This document shows, piece by piece, positions 39,531 through 46,866 of a stretch of DNA of 64,000 nt. The notes beneath the pieces were generated by a model. The model was not told the DNA's origin. It did not search any database and saw only the letters and a list, made by a program, of their open reading frames with translations. Numbering within the stretch: position 1 is the stretch's first letter; every line of letters starts with the position of its first letter. The position numbers were made by a program, and so were the translations under genes. The stretch is from Acidovorax sp. GBBC 1281 (GTDB lineage: Bacteria > Pseudomonadota > Gammaproteobacteria > Burkholderiales > Burkholderiaceae_C), in contig NZ_CP097269.1 in NCBI RefSeq assembly GCF_028473645.1, positions 1,630,001 through 1,694,000 of the forward strand, read 5' to 3'.

Positions 39531-42044
39531 TCAAGGAATGAACGCGGGGTTGCGCTGCGCCTGGAACTGGGCCTGCGTCACCGGCTTGCCCGTGACCAGC
39601 CAGACCGTACCGCCGTCCGAGACGGTCACCGACCCCGCGGTGACGATGGTGGGCCGCAGGTAGCGGGCCTTGGGCAGCATCCACACCATCTCGGCCATCG
39701 TGGTGGGGTGCGTCGCCGTGAAGCGCGTCGTCGTGCCGTTCGCCAGCAGGGTCTGGGTCCAGCCCACCTGGTTGCGCGTTGCCATGAAATCGGCCAGGCG
39801 TGGCATGGTGTACCACCTGAACTTCGCGCCCTTCGTCTGCCCATAGGCCAGCAGACCCTTCACGACGTCGATCCAGTCGTTCGCGCCGGGCGGGTGTGCG
39901 TACACCATGCGGCTGGTGTTGTAGTTGACCGAGAAGTCCACCATGGCCTGGTACCAAGCGTTCACCTCGGCCTTGGGCACGTTGTAGTCCTGCCATTCCT
40001 CGAACGTGGCATACGTGCCCTGGGGCGTGACCGGGAACACCCACAGCGCCGGGTTGAGCAGCACGCCGTCTCGGTACTGGCGCGTGGCGCCCAGCCCGGT
40101 GTGGCCGCCGAAGTAGGCCGCCACCACGCCTTGCTGCTCCAGCCAGGTCATGGCCCATGGCGGATTGTTGCCCTGGGGGGCCGAGTAGCCGCGCGCCGGG
40201 CGGCCCACGACGGTGTCCACTGCGCTCCTGTTCTGCACCAGATACGGCTGGAACTCCGCAGCGTTGTTCTCCGTGGCGTTGAGGCCGTAGTCGTCGTGGA
40301 TCCACCCGCCGTGCGATCCGATCGCATGGCCTTTCGCGTCCAGCCGACTAAGCAACTGCTGCGCCACCGTGTTGTTGTTCAGGTTCCAGCCCAGGCCGTC
40401 GCCCGGCACGATGGTGTCGGGCCCCGCCGTCATCTCCATGGAGAACTTGTGCGTGTTGAAGACGCCGGCAGCCTCCAGATGCAGCGAAGGCTGCTGCGCG
40501 GCCATCGAGTCCAGATGCCAGTCCAGCGTCATTCCGGCCACCCCGTTGGGCATGGCCGACAGGTGGGCTCCTTGTACGAGGTGTTCCATGAAGTAGCGCA
40601 GAAAGCCGTGCATCGGCAATGCGTCGGTGCGCCCCTTCAGATAGGTCAGGGGCATGTTCACGAACAGCACCTTGCCTGTGCCGGTCGTCTGAATGCCCGC
40701 CACGAGTCCGAACGACGGGGACAGCGCCAGCGGTGTTCCGGCGTAGGTGCCGGTGGTCACGTAGGTCGGATAAATCAGGTGGCCCAGCAGGTAGCCGTTG
40801 TACGCGTCCAGCGTGTCCACTTCCGCCGCCTGCAGCGATTCACCGGCGAGCGAGGCACTGGCCTGCGATGCCTCCGCCGATGCCACCGTCAGCGGATGCC
40901 GTGCCAGGCCGGCGGGCTGCACGCGGGTGGCGGCCGCCGGCTGCCGGCCTTTGAATGCCTTGCCGAAATCCACGGTCACCGACCGAGCGCGCACCTGTCC
41001 CGCCGCCGAGCGTTGCCGGTCCTGCACGGAGTAGGAAGGCAGGGACTGGAACTGCTGCGGATCGAACCCCTTGACCCCGCCCGGGTCGCCGGGACTGGTG
41101 GGCAGATAAAGCGCCTCGCCCACGGCCAGGCGCGCCGCTCCCAGGAGGCCGTTGCTTCCCGTCGGGGCCTGGCCCGTGCCGGGTGCGACCGCGGAGGCTT
41201 CGGAGGCGGTGGCCGACGATTGCACCAGGTTGTAGGGCAGCGACTTTCCCGGGGGCACGAGCAGCTCGCGCATGGTGCTGCGCATGGCCGTCACCGGGCC
41301 CAGTCCCACCATCTGGCCCAGCAGCGCGTCGTACAGCACATAGTCCACCCCCGCCAGATCGCTCAGCCGCGATTTCGGAATGGGATAGACGGGCTGGTTG
41401 TTGGCATTGAGCGTCAGGGCGCCGAAGTCGTAGGTCAGCAGTGCCCGCCCGCCTGCCGTCACATAGCTGCGCACGGAGGCCAGCAATGCATCCGTGGCGA
41501 TCACGTGCAGCTGGTCGGGCAGCACGAGCCCGGCGTACTTGAGCGCCTTGGCCGGGGCCATGGCCAGGAACTGCGCGTCGGTGACCACGGCGATGCGCGT
41601 GCCCGTCTCCGATGCGGCATCCAACCAGGCCGTCACGCGCGGATCGGTCGCGGGCTGGTCGTCGGGCAACAGCAGCATCAGCAGGCCCGGGTCTTCCACC
41701 CCGTTGTTGAAGGGAGCGACCACCGTAGCCACCGTAGCCACCGCTGCCCGTTGCGTTGCTGGCTGCGCGGCCACCGCATCGGCCGCCATTTCGGTGGCGG
41801 GGGGCTGCGTGGAGGATGGCAATTGCACCGCCTTGACCTGGGGCAGCCAGCGGTCGCCCGCAGCGGCCGGGGTGGAGGACTGGGTGCCGGCGGCGGCCGT
41901 GCTGGCTGCCGATTCGCCGCTGCCATCATCGCCGCCGCCGCATGCGGAAAGCAGCACAAGGAGACCCGCACACACGAGGCGCCCCGCATGCCCGCGTTGC
42001 CGGGTGCTGGCGGCATGGTGGAAGAAGGCTCTGAAGATGGACAT
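39531..42044 (-). CDS. deacetylase-like lipoprotein, first gene of the EPS-like operon
   Basis: This 837-residue protein has a lipoprotein signal ending in a lipobox (LVLLSAC) followed by GGGDDGS. Residues about 45-110 are a low-complexity Ala/Thr-rich linker. Residues about 115-230 look like an alpha/beta amidotransferase-like domain (LLMLLLPDDQPATDPRV, VTAGGRALLTYDFGAL). Residues about 500-740 resemble a NodB-type deacetylase: TLDWHLDS, GSHGGWIHDD (His motif), YSAPQGNN and VYAHPPG. Layout and context recall PgaB and PelA, which deacetylate polymer in the periplasm. The motifs are divergent, so activity is not assured. A 229-base gap separates it from wecB. Confidence 0.75.
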   Translation of the reverse strand: MSIFRAFFHHAASTRQRGHAGRLVCAGLLVLLSACGGGDDGSGESAASTAAAGTQSSTPAAAGDRWLPQVKAVQLPSSTQPPATEMAADAVAAQPATQRAAVATVATVVAPFNNGVEDPGLLMLLLPDDQPATDPRVTAWLDAASETGTRIAVVTDAQFLAMAPAKALKYAGLVLPDQLHVIATDALLASVRSYVTAGGRALLTYDFGALTLNANNQPVYPIPKSRLSDLAGVDYVLYDALLGQMVGLGPVTAMRSTMRELLVPPGKSLPYNLVQSSATASEASAVAPGTGQAPTGSNGLLGAARLAVGEALYLPTSPGDPGGVKGFDPQQFQSLPSYSVQDRQRSAAGQVRARSVTVDFGKAFKGRQPAAATRVQPAGLARHPLTVASAEASQASASLAGESLQAAEVDTLDAYNGYLLGHLIYPTYVTTGTYAGTPLALSPSFGLVAGIQTTGTGKVLFVNMPLTYLKGRTDALPMHGFLRYFMEHLVQGAHLSAMPNGVAGMTLDWHLDSMAAQQPSLHLEAAGVFNTHKFSMEMTAGPDTIVPGDGLGWNLNNNTVAQQLLSRLDAKGHAIGSHGGWIHDDYGLNATENNAAEFQPYLVQNRSAVDTVVGRPARGYSAPQGNNPPWAMTWLEQQGVVAAYFGGHTGLGATRQYRDGVLLNPALWVFPVTPQGTYATFEEWQDYNVPKAEVNAWYQAMVDFSVNYNTSRMVYAHPPGANDWIDVVKGLLAYGQTKGAKFRWYTMPRLADFMATRNQVGWTQTLLANGTTTRFTATHPTTMAEMVWMLPKARYLRPTIVTAGSVTVSDGGTVWLVTGKPVTQAQFQAQRNPAFIP

Positions 42045-42212
42045 GATCCCGCCCTTTCGTGGTGATGAGCGGCCATTGGGCAGGAGGGGTTGCGGCGGTT
42101 CTGTTCGCTGCCGTACATCGACGACGCCGGCCTGGGTACGCTGGCGAACGGATGGTGCGATCCAAAGCCGCTAAAACGGCTGAAAACATGTTCGAGACGA
42201 AAGGCCCCCGCC
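42045..42212 (-). promoter_or_regulatory. probable promoter region of the EPS-like operon
   Basis: The 168 bases upstream of the operon must contain its promoter. An inverted repeat agccg-N6-cggct lies at about 42163-42178. No specific regulator site can be named, though a Crp-like regulator gene begins about 400 bases further on. Confidence 0.4.
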
Positions 42213-42392
42213 ATGGACCACCACACCATCGCATCCCAAGCCACCGTGCCGCCCGAAGGCCAGGCGCCGGGTTCCCTGGAGCATTTGCAGGCTGCACTGG
42301 CACAGGCTCTCGCGCAGATTGCAGACCTCGAAGAGGAAAAGCGCCAAATGATGCTGGCGGCCAACCATGTGCATTGGCTGACCATGCTCTAG
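42213..42392 (+). CDS. small hypothetical protein (59 aa) with a short coiled coil
   Basis: A 59-residue ORF, divergent from the EPS-like operon: MDHHTIASQATVPPEG, then a heptad-like stretch LQAALAQALAQIADLEEEKRQ. The ribosome-binding site is weak (gaaagg about ten bases upstream). Nothing is recognised. It could be a true small gene linked to the operon or the downstream regulator, or a chance ORF. Confidence 0.4.
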   Translation: MDHHTIASQATVPPEGQAPGSLEHLQAALAQALAQIADLEEEKRQMMLAANHVHWLTML

Positions 42393-42616
42393 CCGGACCC
42401 ACCCCCTGAACAAGGCTTCGGTGCCAGTGCTTGGCCCTGTGGCGGTGTCCGGCGGCCAGCGGTGGGCCTGTGGTTCCACTGCGTGTGCCCGCCGCGAAAC
42501 GCTCTCTTTGGTGTGCGGGCCTGCACGGGCGGGTTTTATGTGTTCGCTATCGAACAGAGAAGTTGAAAAGGTTTACCTATATTGATTTGACATTTCCACT
42601 CTCATCACGCCCCACC

Positions 42617-43516
42617 ATGCGCATGCAATTAAGTATCCCCGAGGTGTCACGCAACACGCTTGTGGCGGCGCTGGATGATGTCGATCTGCAGCGGTGGCTG
42701 CCTTTCCTGGAGATGGTGGACCTGCCTCTGGGCAAGGTGCTGTCCGAGGAGAACGTGACGACCAGCCACGTCTACTTTCCCACCACGGCCATCGTCTCCA
42801 AGTTGCACGTGATGGAAGACGGCTCGTCCGCGCAGCTGGCGGTCGTCGGCAACGAGGGCGTGGTGGGCATCTCGGTCATCATGGGCGGCGTTTCGGGCGC
42901 CATCCGGGCCGTGGTACTGAACGCGGGCAAGGCATTGCGCATGCGCAGCGAGTTCTTTCGCGAAGAAGTGAACCGCCCACCTGTCCTGCATCTGCTGCTG
43001 CGCTACATCCAGGCGCTCATGTCGCAGATGTCGCACACGGCCGCGTGCAACCGGCACCATGTGCTGGACCAGCAACTGTGCCGCTGGCTCCTGCTGAGCA
43101 TGGACCGGACCCAGGGCAACTGGCTGTTCATGACGCAGGAACTGATCGCCACCATGCTCGGCGTGCGGCGCGAAGGCGTGACCGAAGCCGCCATGAAGTT
43201 GCAGAAGGCCGGCCTGATCCGCTACGCCCGGGGCCGCATCGAGGTCATGGACCGGGTCGGGTTGGAACGGCGGGCCTGCGAATGCTACGGCGTGGTCAAG
43301 AGGGCCTATGACCGCCTGCTGCCGAGATGCGATGACCACCTTCTCTACCTGCCGGAGCCGGCGCGGGGGGATGGTGCGGGCCATGGGCTTGCGCGGGAGC
43401 CCTATCGCATCCTGCCGTACGCCGCCATGGAACCCGTCCATGCGCGACTGGACAGTCTCGACCTTGGCCATCGCACGCACCTGCCAGCATCGAAGGGAGC
43501 GCCGGACCCGCGTTGA
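42617..43516 (+). CDS. Crp/Fnr-family transcriptional regulator, copy 2
   Basis: A 299-residue paralogue of 32297-33025. The beta-roll (VYFPTTAIVSKLHVMEDGSS, VGNEGVVGISVIMGG) and winged helix (MTQELIATMLGVRREGVTEA) align along nearly the whole of copy 1. This copy has about 60 additional C-terminal residues after YDRLLPRCDD that look unstructured (Pro, Gly, His, Arg-rich), possibly from loss of an earlier stop codon. It is upstream of and divergent from the EPS-like operon. The start MRMQLSIPE is chosen from alignment with copy 1; a longer start at 42431 is unlikely. Confidence 0.85.
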   Translation: MRMQLSIPEVSRNTLVAALDDVDLQRWLPFLEMVDLPLGKVLSEENVTTSHVYFPTTAIVSKLHVMEDGSSAQLAVVGNEGVVGISVIMGGVSGAIRAVVLNAGKALRMRSEFFREEVNRPPVLHLLLRYIQALMSQMSHTAACNRHHVLDQQLCRWLLLSMDRTQGNWLFMTQELIATMLGVRREGVTEAAMKLQKAGLIRYARGRIEVMDRVGLERRACECYGVVKRAYDRLLPRCDDHLLYLPEPARGDGAGHGLAREPYRILPYAAMEPVHARLDSLDLGHRTHLPASKGAPDPR

Positions 43517-43560
43517 AGGAGTCGCTGCCAGCGCCGCCTTCAATGCTCGCTGTGGGTGGA

Positions 43561-44652
43561 TCAGCCCCGGGCGATTCGTGCCGCGATGGCCTCGCCCACC
43601 TGGGTGGTGTTGGCCGTGCCCCCTAAGTCGGGCGTCTTCGGCCCGGTTTTGATGACCTCTTCGATCGCCGCCACGATGGCATCGTGCGCCTGCCGCCCTG
43701 CGCCCTGGCCTTGCGTCAAGAAGTCCAGCATCAGCGCACCCGACCAGATCATGGCGATGGGGTTGGCGATGTTTTGGCCGTAGATGTCCGGCGCCGAGCC
43801 ATGCACGGGCTCGAACAGGCTGGGGAAGGTGCGCTCGGGGTTCAGGTTGGCCGAAGGCGCCAGGCCGATGGTGCCGGTGGTGGCGGGCCCCAGGTCGCTG
43901 AGGATGTCGCCGAACAGGTTGGTGGCGGCCACCACGTCGAAGCGCCCGGGCTGCAGCACGAAGCGCGCGGTGAGGATGTCGATGTGCTGCTTATCCAGCG
44001 TGACCTCGGGGTACCCCTTGGCGATGTCGTCGGCGCGGGCGTCCCACCAGGGCATGCTGATGGCGATGCCGTTGCTCTTGGTGGCGAGGGTCACGTGCTT
44101 CTTGGCGCGGCTCTGCGCCAGGTCGAAGGCGAACTTCAAGAGGCGGTTGGCGCCGTGGCGCGAGTAGACCGATTCCTGGATGACGATCTCGCGGTCGGTG
44201 CCCTCGTACATGATGCCGCCCAGCGACGTGTATTCGCCCTCGGTGTTCTCGCGCACGACGAAGTAGTCGATGTCGCCGGGCTTCCTGCCGGCCAGGGGAC
44301 ACGGCACGCCTTCGAAGAGGCGCACGGGGCGCAGGTTGATGTACTGGTCGAACTCGCGGCGGAACTTGAGCAGCGAGCCCCACAGGGACACATGGTCGGG
44401 CACGGTGGCGGGCCAGCCGACGGCGCCGAAGAAGATGGCGTCCACGCCGGCGAGTTGGGCCTTCCAGTCGTCGGGCATCATTTTTCCGTGAGCGGCGTAG
44501 TAGTCGCAGCTGGCCCAGTCGATGGTGCGGCATTCCAGTTCGAAGCCGAAGCGCTCGGCCGCGGTCTGGATGGCCCGCAGGCCCTCGGGCATGACTTCCT
44601 TGCCGATGCCGTCGCCGGGGATCACGGCGATCTGGTACTTGGTTTTTTGCAT
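43561..44652 (-). CDS. ttuC: tartrate dehydrogenase / beta-decarboxylating dehydrogenase
   Basis: A 363-residue member of the isocitrate/isopropylmalate dehydrogenase family. It shows IAVIPGDGIGKEVMPEG, VVRENTEGEYTSLGG (the TTDH/IPMDH loop), the catalytic Tyr/Lys region, TNLFGDILSDLGPATTG and the NAD-binding EPVHGSAPDIYGQNIANP. These enzymes oxidise tartrate, D-malate or isopropylmalate with NAD. The divergent LysR-type gene argues for the tartrate/D-malate branch (TtuC/DmlA) rather than leucine biosynthesis. A decayed copy of its 3' region lies at 32034. The start MQKTKYQIAVIP follows the conserved N-terminus. Confidence 0.87.
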   Translation of the reverse strand: MQKTKYQIAVIPGDGIGKEVMPEGLRAIQTAAERFGFELECRTIDWASCDYYAAHGKMMPDDWKAQLAGVDAIFFGAVGWPATVPDHVSLWGSLLKFRREFDQYINLRPVRLFEGVPCPLAGRKPGDIDYFVVRENTEGEYTSLGGIMYEGTDREIVIQESVYSRHGANRLLKFAFDLAQSRAKKHVTLATKSNGIAISMPWWDARADDIAKGYPEVTLDKQHIDILTARFVLQPGRFDVVAATNLFGDILSDLGPATTGTIGLAPSANLNPERTFPSLFEPVHGSAPDIYGQNIANPIAMIWSGALMLDFLTQGQGAGRQAHDAIVAAIEEVIKTGPKTPDLGGTANTTQVGEAIAARIARG

Positions 44653-44760
44653 GGGGGTCCTTGTGGAAAAAAGCAGAGCGGCAGGTGCCGGATGGGGGCA
44701 TTGTTCGGCAGTGCCGCGCAAAATACAATCCGCCGCCTGTGGTCTCATTCTTCACACTTC

Positions 44761-45711
44761 GTGCATAAAATTCCTTCCAACGACGACCTGCGCGTGTTCA
44801 CCGTGGTGGTGCGCAAATCGAGCTTCCGCGAGGCCGCGACCGAGCTGGGCACCTCGCCCGCCTATGTGAGCAAGCGCATCCGACTGCTGGAGGAGGATTT
44901 GGCCGTCAAGCTGCTGCACCGCACCACGCGCCGCGTGGTGGTGACGGAGGAGGGCGAGCGCGTCTTCCACTGGGCGCAGCGCATCCTGGACGATGTGGAC
45001 CAGCTGCTGCAGGAGGTGGCGGTCACGCGGCGCGAGCCCCGCGGCCTGCTGCGGGTGAGCTGCAGTTTCGGCTTCGGGCGGCGCGTGGTGGCGCCGGCGT
45101 TGTCGCGGTTGGTGGAGCGCCATCCGGCCCTGCAGGTGCGGCTGGAGGTGTTCGACCGGCTGGTGGACGTGGCGGGCGAGGGGTTCGACCTGGACGTGCG
45201 CGTGGGCGACGAGATCGCGCCGCACCTGATCGCGCGGCGGCTGGCGGACAACCACCGGGTGCTGTGCGCGGCGCCCGCCTATCTGGCGCGCCATGGTATG
45301 CCGCGCACGCTGGCGGAGCTGTCCAGCCACGACTGCCTCGTCATCAAGGAGCGTGACCACCCGTTCGGCGTGTGGCGCCTGCGCAGCGGCGGCGTGGAAG
45401 AGTCGGTGAAGGTGCGCGGCCCACTGTCGGCCAACCACGGGGAAATGGTGGTGCAGTGGGCCGTGCACGGCCGCGGCATCACGCTGCGCTCGCTGTGGGA
45501 CGTGGGGCCGCAGTTGCGCGCAGGGCATCTGGTGCCGGTGCTGCCCGAGTGGCGGCAGGAGGCGAATGTGTGGGCGGTGTATCCCACGCGGCTCCATCTG
45601 TCGGCCAAGGTGCGCGTATGCGTGGAGTTTCTGCAGGAGCACTTCCGCCAGGAGTGGGCGGCCAGCGGTGATGCTGAACGCAGCGGTGCGGTGGACGGTG
45701 CCGGGGATTGA
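44761..45711 (+). CDS. LysR-family transcriptional regulator
   Basis: About 316 residues from GTG 44761. The N-terminal winged helix (FTVVVRKSSFREAATELGTSPAYVSKRIRLLEE in pieces) and the type 2 periplasmic-binding-like effector domain are complete. The GTG start is needed because the helix begins close to it. Divergent from the dehydrogenase with a 108-base shared spacer, it is the probable activator of that gene, in the manner of TtuA/DmlR with tartrate or D-malate as inducer. The inducer is inferred, not seen. Confidence 0.88.
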   Translation: MHKIPSNDDLRVFTVVVRKSSFREAATELGTSPAYVSKRIRLLEEDLAVKLLHRTTRRVVVTEEGERVFHWAQRILDDVDQLLQEVAVTRREPRGLLRVSCSFGFGRRVVAPALSRLVERHPALQVRLEVFDRLVDVAGEGFDLDVRVGDEIAPHLIARRLADNHRVLCAAPAYLARHGMPRTLAELSSHDCLVIKERDHPFGVWRLRSGGVEESVKVRGPLSANHGEMVVQWAVHGRGITLRSLWDVGPQLRAGHLVPVLPEWRQEANVWAVYPTRLHLSAKVRVCVEFLQEHFRQEWAASGDAERSGAVDGAGD

Positions 45712-45789
45712 GAGGGAGGGGCAGCCGGGTGCGGTGCGCCGTCACCCGGCTTTGCAAGGACGCGCATTGCACGCGTCCCGGGTGCCGGA

Positions 45790-46236
45790 TCAGCCGGCCA
45801 GCGCGGCCTTCACGGCGGCGGAGACCTGGCCCATGTCGGCCTTGCCGGCCAGCCGCGTCTTCACCACGCCCATGACCTTGCCCATGTCGCCGGGGCCCGC
45901 GGCACCCAGTTCGGCCACGATGGCTTTCACGGCGGCCAGGGTTTCCTCGGCGGACATGCGCGCGGGCAGGTAGGCCTGCAGCACGGCCGTTTCAGACTTT
46001 TCCTTGTCGGCCAGGTCCTGGCGGCCCGCGCCTTCGAAGGCGGTGATGGAGTCCTTGCGCTGCTTGATGAGCTTGTCCAGGATGGCGACGACGGCAGCGT
46101 CGTCCAGCGTGATGCGCTCGTCGACTTCCTTTTGCTTGATCGCCGCCTGCAGCAGGCGGATGGTGCCCAGGCGCTCGACGTCCTTGGCGCGCATGGCGGT
46201 CTTCATGTCTTCGGTGATCTGTTCTTTGAGGCTCAT
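45790..46236 (-). CDS. yqeY: GatB/YqeY-domain protein
   Basis: A 148-residue YqeY protein: MSLKEQITEDMKTAMRAKD, RLGTIRLLQAAIKQKEVDE, VVAILDKLIKQRKDSI and AYLPARMSAEE. It shares the tail domain of the GatB subunit of Glu-tRNA amidotransferase, but its stand-alone role is not settled. It follows rpsU on the same strand, an old conserved pairing. A GGAGAAC ribosome-binding site precedes the ATG. A hairpin separates it from rpsU. Confidence 0.92.
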   Translation of the reverse strand: MSLKEQITEDMKTAMRAKDVERLGTIRLLQAAIKQKEVDERITLDDAAVVAILDKLIKQRKDSITAFEGAGRQDLADKEKSETAVLQAYLPARMSAEETLAAVKAIVAELGAAGPGDMGKVMGVVKTRLAGKADMGQVSAAVKAALAG

Positions 46237-46290
46237 GGTGTTCTCCGTTCAAATCAGGGGTGGGTGGGGTGGCGCGCTGTGCCCCAAACG

Positions 46291-46326
46291 AAAAAACCCG
46301 CGCTTGGCGTCCCTAGCGCGGGTTTT
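46291..46326 (-). terminator. hairpin between rpsU and yqeY
   Basis: On the minus strand, aaaacccgcgct / agcgcgggtttt forms a 12-base stem with A/T tails and a run of Ts (cgttttttcg). It could end most rpsU transcripts and let a fraction continue into yqeY. Confidence 0.8.
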
Positions 46327-46354
46327 GCGGCGGTGAGGCCGGCTCTGTCAGAGC

Positions 46355-46567
46355 TTAGTACAGCTTCTTGGGCAGCTGCATGCTGCGAACGCGCTTGTAG
46401 TGGCGCTTGACGGCGGCGGCCTTCTTGCGCTTGCGCTCGGCGGTGGGCTTCTCGTAGAACTCACGGGCGCGCAGGTCGGTCAGCAGGCCGAGCTTTTCGA
46501 TGGTGCGCTTGAAGCGGCGCAGGGCGACGTCAAAGGGTTCGTTTTCTTTTACGCGGATGGTGGTCAT
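46355..46567 (-). CDS. rpsU: 30S ribosomal protein S21
   Basis: A 70-residue S21: [20 protein letters not shown] at the start and a basic C-terminus ([15 protein letters not shown]). Length and composition are those of the family. It sits by the 16S 3' end in the ribosome and aids initiation. The downstream yqeY matches the usual neighbourhood, but dnaG and rpoD are not present here. Confidence 0.97.
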
Positions 46568-46866
46568 TAGCTAATGGTTTCCAAAATGTGCCCACAGAGG
46601 GTATCCAGGAGATCGGGCCTGAATGCCGTGTGTAGCGGGTCCCCCGTCTGTAACTAGTATTGGCCGACGGGGTATTGCCAGCAAAGCCGAAGATTATAGC
46701 CCTGTAATCTGCTCTGTCGATGGGTGCGGTCCGATCGCGTTGTCACCGGGCGTATGGCTTGGAATTTGCATGGGGCCCGGTGGCGCTGATTCGATTCATC
46801 CCCCCGTTCGTTCCCGCAACCGCCCCGCGCCGGTCTTTCCCCGCGCGGGGCCCCAAGCACGACACC

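Noticed and set aside
45724..45750. Hairpin between the LysR gene and yqeY
   Set aside because: The stem gccgggtg / cacccggc is good, but it lacks a proper T run on either strand, so it was not called a terminator.
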